Below are positions 43,189 to 52,679 of a stretch of 64,000 nucleotides of DNA, piece by piece. The first letter of the stretch is position 1. The number at the start of each line of letters is the position of its first letter. The position numbers and the translations under genes were made by a program. This stretch comes from Bordetella genomosp. 9 (GTDB lineage: Bacteria > Pseudomonadota > Gammaproteobacteria > Burkholderiales > Burkholderiaceae_B). Below the pieces are notes generated by a model. The model was given only the letters and a program-made list of their open reading frames with translations. It was not told the origin of the DNA and did not search any database. The stretch lies in contig NZ_NEVJ01000003.1 of the NCBI RefSeq assembly GCF_002261425.1, positions 2,666,001 to 2,730,000 of the forward strand. The letters are read 5' to 3'.

Positions 43189-44547
43189 ATGCTCTCATTG
43201 ACCTGCCTGGGCGGCGCCGGCACCGTCACCGGCTCCAAGCATCTGCTAAGCCACGACGATACCCACCTGCTGATCGACTGCGGCCTGTTCCAAGGCCTGA
43301 AGAACCTGCGCGAACTCAACTGGCAGTCCTTGCCGATCTCGCCTGCCGAGATCGACGCGGTCGTGCTGACCCATGCGCATCTCGATCACTGCGGCTACCT
43401 GCCGCGGCTGATGCTCGACGGTTTCAAGGGCAGGATCCATGCCACCCCGGCGACCCGCGACGTCGCCGAACTGATCCTGCTGGACAGCGCCAACCTGCAG
43501 GAGAAGGATGCCGACTTCGCCAACCGCAAGGGGTTCTCCAAGCATCAACCGGCCCTGCCGCTCTACCGGGTCGTCGACGCGCAACGCACCATGGCCCGCT
43601 TCTCGGACGTCGCGCCGCATCAAGCCTTCGCCTTGCCTGGGGGCGCGCAACTTACCTTCCGCCGCGCGGGCCACATACTGGGCGCCGCGACCGCGCAGAT
43701 CGATATCGCCGGCATACATGTCGCCTTCTCCGGCGACCTGGGCCGCTATGGCGACCCGGTCATGCATGATCCCGAACCCGTGCCGCGGGCCGACTACATC
43801 GTGATCGAATCCACCTACGGCAACCGGCGCCACGATACCGCCGATCCACTGGCAGCCTTGGGCAAGATCATCGACCGGACGGTACAGCGGGGCGGCACCG
43901 TGGTCATCCCCGCGTTCGCGGTGGGCCGCGCGCAAACCCTGATTTATCTGTTGTGGAAACTGCGCCAGGCCGGCGAACTGGCCAACGTGCCGGTCTATCT
44001 GGACAGCCCCATGGCCACCAGCGCCACCGAGCTGCTGGACCGCCATGCCGACGAACACAGACTGTCGCCGCGCGACTACGAGGCCGCCAGCTCGGCCGTC
44101 ACGTATGTGCGCGACGTCGAGGAATCCAAGGCCTTGTCCGCCAACCGCTATCCCAAGGTGATCATTTCGGCCAGCGGCATGGCCACCGGCGGCCGGGTCC
44201 TGCATCACATTGCCGCCTTCGGTTCGGACCACCGCAATACCCTGCTGTTCTCGGGCTTCCAGGCGGCGGGCACGCGCGGCCGCAAACTGCTCGAAGGCGC
44301 CACGGAAACCAAGATCTTCGGGGACTGGCTGCCGATCAATGCCGAAGTCGCCGAACTTCCCATGCTGTCCGCGCACGCCGACAGCGACGAACTCATGCGG
44401 TGGCTGCGCGGCTTCCAGGAAGCGCCGCGACAGGTGTTCATCGTCCATGGCGAGCCGGAAGCCTCGGACGCGCTGCGCGTGCGTATCCAACGGGAACTCA
44501 ACTGGCACGCCACCGTGCCGCTGCAGGGGCAGAGGTACGAACTGTGA
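43189..44547 (+). CDS. MBL-fold beta-CASP hydrolase (RNA metallo-hydrolase type)
   Basis: A 452-residue metallo-beta-lactamase-fold protein with beta-CASP and RMMBL domains, like YSH1/CPSF-type proteins. Zinc motif THAHLDHCGYLP, later HILGAA and SGDLGRYG, beta-CASP region IPAFAVGRAQTLIYLLW, and C-terminal LSAHADSDELMRWL followed by IVHGEPEA. It may be a nuclease, though some relatives act on small phosphodiesters. The ATG at 43189 follows AGGAAA. It overlaps the next gene by GTGA. Confidence 0.88.
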   Translation: MLSLTCLGGAGTVTGSKHLLSHDDTHLLIDCGLFQGLKNLRELNWQSLPISPAEIDAVVLTHAHLDHCGYLPRLMLDGFKGRIHATPATRDVAELILLDSANLQEKDADFANRKGFSKHQPALPLYRVVDAQRTMARFSDVAPHQAFALPGGAQLTFRRAGHILGAATAQIDIAGIHVAFSGDLGRYGDPVMHDPEPVPRADYIVIESTYGNRRHDTADPLAALGKIIDRTVQRGGTVVIPAFAVGRAQTLIYLLWKLRQAGELANVPVYLDSPMATSATELLDRHADEHRLSPRDYEAASSAVTYVRDVEESKALSANRYPKVIISASGMATGGRVLHHIAAFGSDHRNTLLFSGFQAAGTRGRKLLEGATETKIFGDWLPINAEVAELPMLSAHADSDELMRWLRGFQEAPRQVFIVHGEPEASDALRVRIQRELNWHATVPLQGQRYEL

Positions 44548-46061
44548 GCAGTATCCCGGCACTGCCGACACCCGCCCTGCGCGCCACCCGCATGCATCTG
44601 CATGCGCAGCACCAACCCATCGCCGTCATGCGCGCCGACTGCCACGTCTGCCGCGCGGAAGGCCTGTCGTCCCGTTCCCAGGTGCTGATCACATCGGACG
44701 GCCGCGCGGTGCAGGCGATGCTGTATCAGATCGATAGCGACCTGCTGGCGCTCGACGAGGTCGCGCTGTCCGAGGACGCCTGGGACGCGCTCGGCATCCG
44801 CGACGGCGACGGCGTACGGGTCAGCCATGCGCCCGTGGTCGAATCCCTGGCGGGCGTCCGCCAACGCATCTACGGCCGCCGCTTGAGCGCGGCGGATCTT
44901 TCCGCCATCGTGCGGGACGTCGCGCACGGCCGCTATACGGACGTACAGCTGGCCGCCTTTCTGACGGCAACGGCCACGCTGCCCATGAGCATCGACGAAA
45001 CGATCTTCCTGACACGCGCCATGGTGGACGTCGGCGACCGCATGCAGTGGCGCGCCCCGATTGTCGTGGACAAGCATTGCGTGGGCGGCCTCCCGGGCAA
45101 CCGCACTACGCCGTTGGTGGTGGCCATCGCCGCCGCCAATGGTTTGGTCATGCCCAAGACGTCCTCGCGGGCGATCACGTCGCCCGCCGGCACGGCGGAC
45201 ACCATGGAAACGCTGGCGCCCGTCGAGCTCAGCCTCGCGCAGCTGCAGAAGGTCGTGGAAACCGAAGGGGGATGCATCGCCTGGGGCGGCGCGGTGCGCC
45301 TGAGCCCCGCCGACGACGTCTTCGTGCGCGTGGAGCGCGAACTCGACATCGATACGGAGGGGCAGTTGATCGCCTCGGTGCTGTCGAAGAAAATCGCCGC
45401 GGGCGCGACGCACGTGGTAATCGATATCCCGATAGGACCGACCGCCAAGATCCGCAGCCGCGAAGCCGCCGAACGCCTGGCCGCCCACCTCGGCCAGACC
45501 GCGGCCCACTTCGGCCTGACGCTGCACTGCCTGTACACCGACGGCAGCCAACCCGTCGGCCGCGGCATCGGTCCGGCACTGGAAGCGCGCGACGTGCTGG
45601 CCGTGCTGCGCAACGACGCGGACCAGCCGCGCGACCTTCGCGAACGCGCGGCGATGGTCGCCGGCGCCGTACTGGAAATGGGCGGCGCCGCGCAGCCTGG
45701 GCTAGGCGTCGCGCTGGCCTCGCAGACGCTGGACAGCGGCCGGGCCTGGGAGAAATTCCAGCGCATCTGCGCGGCCCAGGGCGGGCTGCGCGAACCGCCG
45801 CGCGCCGCGCACGTACAGCCCCTGCTTGCCCTGCAGGCGGGGCGCGTCACCCACATCGACAACCGCAAACTGTCACGGCTGGCCAAGCTCGCGGGCGCGC
45901 CGGAGCGCGCTGCCGCGGGCGTCTCCCTGCAAGTGCGGCTGGGCGACGAGGTCGCGCGCGGGCAGCCGCTGCTTTTCCTGCATGCCGAGTCGCCCGGCGA
46001 ACTGGCCTATGCGCTGGAGTACGCGCGCCACGCGGGCGATATCCTGTCTATCGAAGCCTGA
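44544..46061 (+). CDS. Thymidine/AMP phosphorylase family protein
   Basis: A 505-residue protein of the long archaeal-type thymidine phosphorylase family, whose members include AMP phosphorylase. The N-terminal domain (1-90) is the extra one of that group. The phosphate-binding KHCVGGLPGNRTTPLVVAI, the TSPAGTADTME loop and the C-terminal pyrimidine-phosphorylase domain follow. GTG start at 44544 overlaps the upstream stop; an ATG at 44592 is possible. With PRPP synthetase it suggests nucleotide scavenging through ribose 1-phosphate or 1,5-bisphosphate under oxygen limitation. Confidence 0.87.
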   Translation: MSSIPALPTPALRATRMHLHAQHQPIAVMRADCHVCRAEGLSSRSQVLITSDGRAVQAMLYQIDSDLLALDEVALSEDAWDALGIRDGDGVRVSHAPVVESLAGVRQRIYGRRLSAADLSAIVRDVAHGRYTDVQLAAFLTATATLPMSIDETIFLTRAMVDVGDRMQWRAPIVVDKHCVGGLPGNRTTPLVVAIAAANGLVMPKTSSRAITSPAGTADTMETLAPVELSLAQLQKVVETEGGCIAWGGAVRLSPADDVFVRVERELDIDTEGQLIASVLSKKIAAGATHVVIDIPIGPTAKIRSREAAERLAAHLGQTAAHFGLTLHCLYTDGSQPVGRGIGPALEARDVLAVLRNDADQPRDLRERAAMVAGAVLEMGGAAQPGLGVALASQTLDSGRAWEKFQRICAAQGGLREPPRAAHVQPLLALQAGRVTHIDNRKLSRLAKLAGAPERAAAGVSLQVRLGDEVARGQPLLFLHAESPGELAYALEYARHAGDILSIEA

Positions 46062-46104
46062 GCGCGCGCGTTGAAGCGTGGCGTCCGGATCCCGACGCGG
46101 ACTA

Positions 46105-48090
46105 TCAGGCCGCCAGACCCAGGGGCCGCAGCCGCGCCGGATCCGTCAGCGGCAGGACAATCCACGACGGATGCTCCGGCGACAGATGCAGCGTATTCAC
46201 CGCCACCCGCGTCACCCGCCCATCGGCGGCGGTCTCGCCGGTATTGGGGTTGACGTCGTACTTCGGGAAATTGCTGCTGGCGATATCCAGCCGGATACGG
46301 TGCCCCTGCCTGAACAGATTGCAGGTGGCGAACGGCTCGATGGTGATCGCATACACCTTGCCCGGAAGCAGCGGCGTCGCCTTTTCCCAGGTTGCGTGAA
46401 AGCGGCAGCGGAAGATCCCGTCGGTGATGTTCAACGCATACCCTTCCGGGTAATCCGCGCTGGGCGGGTATACGTCGACCAGCTTGGCGGTGAAATCCGT
46501 GTCCGGCGCATCGGATGAAATCGCCAGCCGCACGACGATGGGGCCGATGACCGCGCAATCGCGTTCCAGCGGCGCCGTCTGGAATACCACCATGTCGTCG
46601 CGCGCGGCCAGGGGCATGCCGGGCTGCGCGCAACCGAAGAATCGCGCGTCCTCGCGCTGGTCGAATCCTCCACCCGAAAATACCGGTTCGCCGGAGGTCA
46701 GCGAGCCGCCGATGGTCGGCACCGGCCGCCGCGGATCGGCGGCATAGGAAACCCGCGCGCCGGGCGCGGTGGGCGCTTCCGTCGACAGCCCGCCATCCGC
46801 GTGCAGATAGAAGGTCGTGTCGGCGACTTCAGGCACCGGCCAGCCCGTGGCGGCGATCCAGCGGCCGCCGTGGTCGAAGCGGCCGGAATCCAGGCGCTGC
46901 CCGCTGCCGCCGCCCATCAGGAACAGGCGTGCGACGGGATCGGCGGCGGTGGCCGTCGCATTTGCCGTTGAAGTCGCCGTTGAAGTCGCCGTTGAAGTCG
47001 CCGCCGCAGTCGCCGCCAGCCTGGTCGGCGCCGTGGACGCGGTGTCGGCCTGCCCCGGCGCCGACTTCAGCCAGCGATCGAACCACGCCAGACGGAACGC
47101 CAGCCAGTGCTCGGCGATGTGGCCATCCAGCGTCGCGGCCTCGCCGAAGTCGGCATCGCCGGAATAAGGCGTGTTGCGATCGCCGTGCAGCCAGGGCCCC
47201 ATGATCAGCCGCACCGGCGCGTGGCGGCCCCGCGTCAGCCCCTCGTAGTTCTCCATGGTGGTACGCACATACGCGTCGTACCAGCTGGACATCAGCACGA
47301 TGGGGATGTCGGGAACGGCGTCGTAGTAACCCTGGGCGTAAATGCCCACGCGCCGCCACGACTCGTCGAAGGTATCGGCGCGCCATTGCTCGAACAGGTA
47401 ATCCTCGTACTCGGGCACGAACTTGATCGGCGAGTGGCCCGGCCGCCATGGCATGCGCGTGAACCATGTGCGGATATCCTGGCGGTCCAGCGCCGCCGCG
47501 ATCAGCGGATCGCGCTGCGCGGCCGGGCTGAGCCTGGCCTGCTTGAACGCCCAGGTGGCTTGCTTCAGCTCGAACGCCCCCGACTGGCGGATGCCGCATT
47601 GATAGCCATTCGAAAAGCCGCCCGAATCCATCACCATGCAGGCCAGGCCGGGCGGGTTCAGGCAGGCAGCGGCCATCTGCGTATGGGCGGCATACGACAG
47701 TCCCATCGTGCCGATCCTGCCGTCGCACCAGGGCTGGCGCACGATCCAGCCGAAGGTGTCGTAGCCATCCTCGCCATCCGACAGGTATTTGACGAAATGG
47801 CCTTCCGAACCGTAGCGGCCACGGCAGTCCTGGAACACCACGGCGTAGCCCTGCGCGGCGAAATAACGCGCGACTTCGACGCGGGGCACGCCCTGGCGTC
47901 CGTCGATGCGTTCGGACCGCGAGACTTCCGCCTTGCCGTAAGGCGTGCGCTCCAGGATGACGGGCAGCGGCGCATCCACGCCGACCCGGTAGCCTGGCGG
48001 CAGATGGATATCGGTCGCCAGCCGCACGCCGTCGCGCATCGCCACCATCACGTCGCGCAGGATCTCGGGGGCCCCGGTGTGCGTGGTCAT
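46105..48090 (-). CDS. CocE/NonD (S15-type) alpha/beta hydrolase
   Basis: A 661-residue hydrolase of the X-Pro dipeptidyl-peptidase S15/cocaine esterase family. N-terminal alpha/beta domain with nucleophile Ser132 in GTMGLSYAAHT and a later His in PWLHGDRN; C-terminal jelly-roll domain (PEPX_C) including HRIRLDIASSNFPKYDVNPN. It hydrolyses esters or amides/peptides. A Thr/Ala/Ser-rich linker built from a 12-bp repeat interrupts the middle (about residues 360-385). GAGGAGG precedes the ATG, which overlaps the stop of the upstream binding-protein gene. No signal peptide. Confidence 0.88.
   Translation of the reverse strand: MTTHTGAPEILRDVMVAMRDGVRLATDIHLPPGYRVGVDAPLPVILERTPYGKAEVSRSERIDGRQGVPRVEVARYFAAQGYAVVFQDCRGRYGSEGHFVKYLSDGEDGYDTFGWIVRQPWCDGRIGTMGLSYAAHTQMAAACLNPPGLACMVMDSGGFSNGYQCGIRQSGAFELKQATWAFKQARLSPAAQRDPLIAAALDRQDIRTWFTRMPWRPGHSPIKFVPEYEDYLFEQWRADTFDESWRRVGIYAQGYYDAVPDIPIVLMSSWYDAYVRTTMENYEGLTRGRHAPVRLIMGPWLHGDRNTPYSGDADFGEAATLDGHIAEHWLAFRLAWFDRWLKSAPGQADTASTAPTRLAATAAATSTATSTATSTANATATAADPVARLFLMGGGSGQRLDSGRFDHGGRWIAATGWPVPEVADTTFYLHADGGLSTEAPTAPGARVSYAADPRRPVPTIGGSLTSGEPVFSGGGFDQREDARFFGCAQPGMPLAARDDMVVFQTAPLERDCAVIGPIVVRLAISSDAPDTDFTAKLVDVYPPSADYPEGYALNITDGIFRCRFHATWEKATPLLPGKVYAITIEPFATCNLFRQGHRIRLDIASSNFPKYDVNPNTGETAADGRVTRVAVNTLHLSPEHPSWIVLPLTDPARLRPLGLAA
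46964..47011 (-). repeat. 12-bp in-frame tandem repeat in the S15 hydrolase gene
   Basis: Three exact copies of a 12-bp unit (plus-strand GCCGTTGAAGTC at 46964, 46976, 46988) and one degenerate copy encode an ATST-type low-complexity linker between hydrolase regions. Confidence 0.9.
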
Positions 48091-49748
48091 TGTTTGGCCT
48101 CCTCGATATATTGCGCCGACGTGCGTTCCAGCTTGTTGGCATGGAAAGCGATGCCCTTGCGCGCGGCCCATTGCACCACCGGAAAATACAAGGGCACGAT
48201 GGCCACGTCGTTGAAGGCGGTTTCGGCGGCCTGCCGCAACAGCGCATTGCGCTGCGCGGGATCGAACTGCGACGATGCCTGATCCAGCAGGCGGTCGAAG
48301 GCGGGATTGGAATAGCGAGAGCGGTTGAAGGCGCCCGTGCCCTTGGCCGCGTCGTAGGTCGCCAGCACATTGGTCAGGCCATTCGCGGAATCGCTCGTGC
48401 TGTTGCCGTAGGAGAAGATGAAGGCGCTGTAGCTCTGCTTGGCGGCGGCGCCCGCGTAGACGTTATAGGGCTGGGTGACCACGCCGTTGATGCGCAGTCC
48501 GCCACGCGCCAGCATCTGTCCCACGGCCTGGCCGATTTCGCTGTCGCCGAAGAACCGGTCGTTCGACGTATGGATCGTCAAACCGAACCCCTGCGGATAG
48601 CCCGCCGCGGCCAGCAGCGCCTTGGCGGCCGCCGGGTCGTACCTCGGCGCGGGCAACTTGGGGCTGTAGCCGCCCAGTCCCTCCGGCACCATCTGCCCGG
48701 CCGGCACGCCCGCCCCGCTCAGCAGGCGCGCCGTGATCGGCTCGCGCATGATCAAGGCGGAAATCGCCTGGCGCACGCGCACGTCCTTCAGCGGATTGGC
48801 GTCCATGGGCTTGCCGGCGCTGTCGGTGACGAAGGGGCTGCGGTCCCGCGCGGAATCCAGGGCCAGATAGATCAGGCGAGCCGACGGAGAAGAAAAAACC
48901 TTGATCGCGGGGTTGGCGCCCAACTTGGCCGCATCGTTCGGCGGCACGCTGTCGATCAGGTCGACGGTCCCGGCCAGCAGGGCGGCCACCCGGCTGGCGC
49001 CGTTGTTGATATAACGGATCGTCAGATGCTCGAAGTCCGGCTTCCTGCCCCAGTAATGGTCGTTGCGCTCCAGCTCCAGGCGATCGCCCGGCTGCCATGA
49101 GCGGAACTTGTACGGGCCGGTGCCGACGGCGGCCGGCCCCTTGTTGAAGTCGTCGCTACTGCGGCCTTGGGCCACATGCCTGGCCAGGATGTACACCAGC
49201 CCGATCTGCTCCATGAAATCCGGCACCGGGCCCTTGGTGTGGAAGCGGATCGTGGAGTCGTCGACGATCTCCATGCGCGCGATGCTGCGCACCGCGCCCG
49301 TGAACGGCGCGGGGCTATTGGGAATATCGCCGGCACGCTGCATGGAGAAGACCACGTCTTCCGGCGTAAGCGGCGTGCCATCATGGAACGTCACGCCCTG
49401 CCGCAGCTTGACCTCCCAGACATCCGGCGCCGTGGCCTTCCAGGACACGGCCAGGCCCGGCTGCAGCTGCATGTTCTCGTCGGTGGAGACCAGGCGTTCA
49501 TAGACGTTCTCGGCCGCCTGCTGGTTGTTGCCCGTGCGGGAAAACAGCGGGTCCATGGACGACGGCTCGGCCGCCTCCGCGATGGTCAACGGGCGGGCCG
49601 ATGCCGGCGCCATGACGACCAGCAGGCCCGCGGCGCAGCATCCCAAGGCCAGGACGATTTCGGCGCCGCGCCTGGCGCCGGGGTGCGTCGGGCGATGATG
49701 CGGTTCGACGCGGACACCTGGCCGCGGCAGCGGACTCGATATGGGCAT
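48087..49748 (-). CDS. ABC transporter substrate-binding protein, family 5
   Basis: A 553-residue periplasmic oligopeptide-type receptor. A long N-terminal leader (about 52 residues, hydrophobic core VLALGCCAAGLLVVM) ends before RPLTIAEAAEPSSMDPLF. LRQGVTFHDGTPLTPEDVVFS and LKDVRVRQAISALI are family motifs. Its membrane and ATPase subunits are not in the window, so it may use another transporter. It is coupled (ATGA) to the S15 hydrolase, implying uptake of a peptide or ester that the hydrolase then cleaves. GGGAGAG precedes the ATG. Confidence 0.88.
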   Translation of the reverse strand: MPISSPLPRPGVRVEPHHRPTHPGARRGAEIVLALGCCAAGLLVVMAPASARPLTIAEAAEPSSMDPLFSRTGNNQQAAENVYERLVSTDENMQLQPGLAVSWKATAPDVWEVKLRQGVTFHDGTPLTPEDVVFSMQRAGDIPNSPAPFTGAVRSIARMEIVDDSTIRFHTKGPVPDFMEQIGLVYILARHVAQGRSSDDFNKGPAAVGTGPYKFRSWQPGDRLELERNDHYWGRKPDFEHLTIRYINNGASRVAALLAGTVDLIDSVPPNDAAKLGANPAIKVFSSPSARLIYLALDSARDRSPFVTDSAGKPMDANPLKDVRVRQAISALIMREPITARLLSGAGVPAGQMVPEGLGGYSPKLPAPRYDPAAAKALLAAAGYPQGFGLTIHTSNDRFFGDSEIGQAVGQMLARGGLRINGVVTQPYNVYAGAAAKQSYSAFIFSYGNSTSDSANGLTNVLATYDAAKGTGAFNRSRYSNPAFDRLLDQASSQFDPAQRNALLRQAAETAFNDVAIVPLYFPVVQWAARKGIAFHANKLERTSAQYIEEAKQ

Positions 49749-49941
49749 TTGGCGATCTCTCCCTGTGCGACGTCACGGCGTCGAGCGCCCGTCCCGCGGC
49801 ACGCGCCGACGGTTTGCGCATCTTGCGTTCATCCCGAGGCAGCGGCAACGCTATGCTTACAAGGCATGCGGCTATGCGGTTTCCGGGAAATTAAGTATTT
49901 ACCCTGACCCGGCCACACCGGACATTACGCCTTCCCACGCC

Positions 49942-50892
49942 ATGACGATGAACTACAAGCAGCTGGAAGCCTTCCGCGCCTTCATGGCCGCGGGCTCGAC
50001 CATCGAGGCCGCCGATCGGCTGGGCCTGTCGCAATCCGCGGTGAGCCGTCTCCTCAGCCAGTTCGAGGCCGATCTCGGCATCGCGCTGTTCGTGCGCCGC
50101 AAGGGCCGCCTGCATCCGACCACCGAAGCCGAGTCCCTGCTGCCGGACGTCGAGCAGATGCTAGCCGGCGCTGCGGGATTCCAGCGCCATGTGAACCAAC
50201 TGCGGCTGGGCGGTACGCGCCGCACGCTGCTCCGCGTCCAACTGCCGACGACGGTCGCTCACCTGATCATGCCGCAGGTGGCGCGCCGCTTCATGGCGAA
50301 CCATCCGGATGCCGTACTGGAGGTCTTTTCCGGCGCCTACGAGCATGGCGAGATTTCCGTGCTGGGACGCGAGGCGGATATGTCGCTCCTGCGCATGCCC
50401 ACGCAGCACAGCGGCCTGAACACGGTGCCGCTGATCTCGAGCCAGGCGGTATGCATACTGCCGCGCGGGCATCATCTGCTGGCCCTGCCCGAGATTACCG
50501 CCGCGGACCTGGATGACGTGGATGTGGTCCTGCTGGGACGCCAGCGCCCCCTGCGCGACGACATCGACCACGTCTTCCGGCAGGCGCGCGCGCGCCCACG
50601 CGTGCGTGCCGAGGTGCATTCCGTCGAGATGGCCTGCAAGTTCGTGGCGCAGGGACTGGGCGTCTCCATCGTCAACGGCCTGCTCGCCAGCCTGGATCAC
50701 AACCCCGACATCGAGCGCCGGCCCTTTCGCCCCGTCATGGAATACCGGCTCGGCATCGCCACTTTACAAGGCCAGGAGCCGCATCCCCTGGTACGGGCAT
50801 TGACCGCGCACATCGTCGACGCACTCAGGGAAGCGGCGGCGCCGGACGTGTATCAGCTACTGGAAGCAGGCACGCCAGCACGGATAACATAG
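49942..50892 (+). CDS. LysR-family transcriptional regulator
   Basis: A 316-residue LTTR. N-terminal wHTH: YKQLEAFRAFMAAGSTIEAA and SQSAVSRLLSQFEADLG, then the linker helix and the periplasmic-binding-like effector domain. It is divergent from the binding-protein/hydrolase operon, its likely target. The shared gap is 193 bp. The start is taken as ATG 49942; an ATG at 49948 is equally possible and neither has a strong ribosome-binding site. The inducer is unknown. Confidence 0.9.
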   Translation: MTMNYKQLEAFRAFMAAGSTIEAADRLGLSQSAVSRLLSQFEADLGIALFVRRKGRLHPTTEAESLLPDVEQMLAGAAGFQRHVNQLRLGGTRRTLLRVQLPTTVAHLIMPQVARRFMANHPDAVLEVFSGAYEHGEISVLGREADMSLLRMPTQHSGLNTVPLISSQAVCILPRGHHLLALPEITAADLDDVDVVLLGRQRPLRDDIDHVFRQARARPRVRAEVHSVEMACKFVAQGLGVSIVNGLLASLDHNPDIERRPFRPVMEYRLGIATLQGQEPHPLVRALTAHIVDALREAAAPDVYQLLEAGTPARIT

Positions 50893-50930
50893 CTCCGAAG
50901 CGATGACCGCGAACCCGCACGGAGACCACC

Positions 50931-51638
50931 ATGCTTGCGCTCTATTCCTACCCCGGGCTGTTCGGCGTCGCCGACAACAATCCGTTTGGACTGAAAGTAT
51001 TCGCCTTCCTACGCCTTGCCGGCCTGCCCTTCAGCCACCACCACATCTTCGACAGCCGCCAGGCGCCGCACGGCCAGCTACCCTACATCGACGACGACGG
51101 CACGCTCGTTGGCGACAGCAGCGCCATCGTCGCGCATCTGGTCGGCCGGCATCGCCTTTCCATCGATAGCGGCCTGAGCGCGCCGCAGCGTATCCAGGCA
51201 TTCTGTATCAACCGCGTCCTGGACGACCTCTACTGGAGCATGTCGTATTCGCGCTGGAAAGACGACCGCTACTGGCCCGCGTTCCGGGACGCGGTGCTGC
51301 GCACCCACCCCACCGTAAGCGCCGAAGAAATGGACGCCGCCCGCGCCTACAACTTCGAACGCTATCGTTATCAAGGCATAGGACGCTATGCGCCTGAAGA
51401 AGCCTACAAGCGTGGCCTGGACGACTTGCGCGCCGTCGCGGGAATGCTCGAGAACGGCCCGTTCTTCTTCGGCGCCTCGCCGACCAGCATCGATGCAAGC
51501 ATCTATGGCTTCGTCGCCAACATCCTCTTCTACCCCATCGACACGCCGCTGCGGGAATATGTCGTCTCTCAGCCCGGGCTCGCCCTGCACTGCCAGGCTG
51601 TCCATGACCATGTCATGGGCGCCGCCGCGCCCGGATAG
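50931..51638 (+). CDS. Glutathione S-transferase-fold protein (metaxin/Tom37-like)
   Basis: A 235-residue protein with a thioredoxin-like N-terminal domain (LALYSYPGLFGVADNNPFGLK, then LPYIDDDGTLVGDSSAI, the glutathione-contact SNAIL-like region) and a helical C-terminal domain (FFFGASPTSIDASIYGF). The pattern fits the proteobacterial metaxin-like GST group, whose catalytic role is uncertain. The NPFG at the active position lacks the usual Cys or Ser. GGAG precedes the ATG. Confidence 0.85.
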   Translation: MLALYSYPGLFGVADNNPFGLKVFAFLRLAGLPFSHHHIFDSRQAPHGQLPYIDDDGTLVGDSSAIVAHLVGRHRLSIDSGLSAPQRIQAFCINRVLDDLYWSMSYSRWKDDRYWPAFRDAVLRTHPTVSAEEMDAARAYNFERYRYQGIGRYAPEEAYKRGLDDLRAVAGMLENGPFFFGASPTSIDASIYGFVANILFYPIDTPLREYVVSQPGLALHCQAVHDHVMGAAAPG

Positions 51639-51640
51639 CT

Positions 51641-52633
51641 CTACCGCCGCGTCGCGAGCCCCGTGCGCTGATCGAGCGCGGCCGGCAGCGGCGAGCGCTG
51701 CTCCATGAACAACTCGGCGATGACGCCGCGCAGCCAGCGCGTGCCGTCGTCCTGATGGCTGCGTTCATGCCAGAACTGCTTCACCTCAAAACTGGGCGGC
51801 GTCTCCAGGGGTAGCGGAAGAATCTTGATACGCCGCTGCGGCGCCATGATGCGCGCCACCGTGCTGGGGATGACGGCCAGCAGGTCACTGGTCTCGATGA
51901 TCTCGGGCACTACCGTGAAATGCGGCACGCGCAATGCGACGTGGCGCCGCAGCCCCTGCTTTTCCAGGTACTGCTCGATCAGCGTCGTGGTGGAAGACTG
52001 CGGCGAGACGCGGCTGTACCGCGAGCCCGCCGGCTCTATCATCACATGCGATTCCGCCGCGAATTGCTGAATGTCCAGGCGCTGGCCGATGCGTGGATGG
52101 CCGGCCCGCAACAGGCAGACATAGTGATCGCCGAACAGGCGCTGTTGATAGAAGCCCGCGGACAGCGCCGGCAGGAAACCGATGGCCAGGTCGGCCTCTT
52201 CGGCCTCCAGCGCGTCGCGATACCCTTCGCGCGGCCGTTGCAGTACGCGCAGGCTGATGCCCGGCGCCACCTCGGTCAGATGCTTCATCAGGCGTGGCAG
52301 GAAGACCACCTCGCCAAGGTCGCTCAGCAGCACCTCGAAGGTACGGCCGGATTGCGCGGGGTCGAACGGTACGGCATTCTGCAGCCCCGCTTGCAGGACC
52401 GAGAGGCCGGCGCGCACGCTGGGCGCGATGCGCAGCGCGAAGGGCGTGGGCTCCATACCCGTCTTGACCCTGACGAACAGCGGGTCGCCGCACAACTGCC
52501 TGAGCCGCACCAGCGCATGGCTCATCGAAGGCTGCGACAGCCCCACCCGCACGCCCGCGCGCGTCACGTTGCGCTCCTGCATCATTGCGTCGAATGCCAC
52601 CAGCAGATTCAGATCGATGTTCTCGATATTCAT
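51641..52633 (-). CDS. LysR-family transcriptional regulator
   Basis: A 330-residue LTTR of the NodD/PcpR-like type: NIENIDLNLLVAFDAMMQER, then SQPSMSHALVRLRQL (recognition helix), then an effector-binding domain. It lies 46 bp downstream of the acyl-CoA dehydrogenase on the same strand, at the distal end of the large catabolic operon, and may be co-transcribed with it. Targets and inducer are unknown. It ends 2 bp from the convergent GST-like gene. Confidence 0.9.
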   Translation of the reverse strand: MNIENIDLNLLVAFDAMMQERNVTRAGVRVGLSQPSMSHALVRLRQLCGDPLFVRVKTGMEPTPFALRIAPSVRAGLSVLQAGLQNAVPFDPAQSGRTFEVLLSDLGEVVFLPRLMKHLTEVAPGISLRVLQRPREGYRDALEAEEADLAIGFLPALSAGFYQQRLFGDHYVCLLRAGHPRIGQRLDIQQFAAESHVMIEPAGSRYSRVSPQSSTTTLIEQYLEKQGLRRHVALRVPHFTVVPEIIETSDLLAVIPSTVARIMAPQRRIKILPLPLETPPSFEVKQFWHERSHQDDGTRWLRGVIAELFMEQRSPLPAALDQRTGLATRR

Positions 52634-52679
52634 CGTTGTGTCCGTAGCGCGACTCCATTCGCGGTGGCGGCGCGACGCG

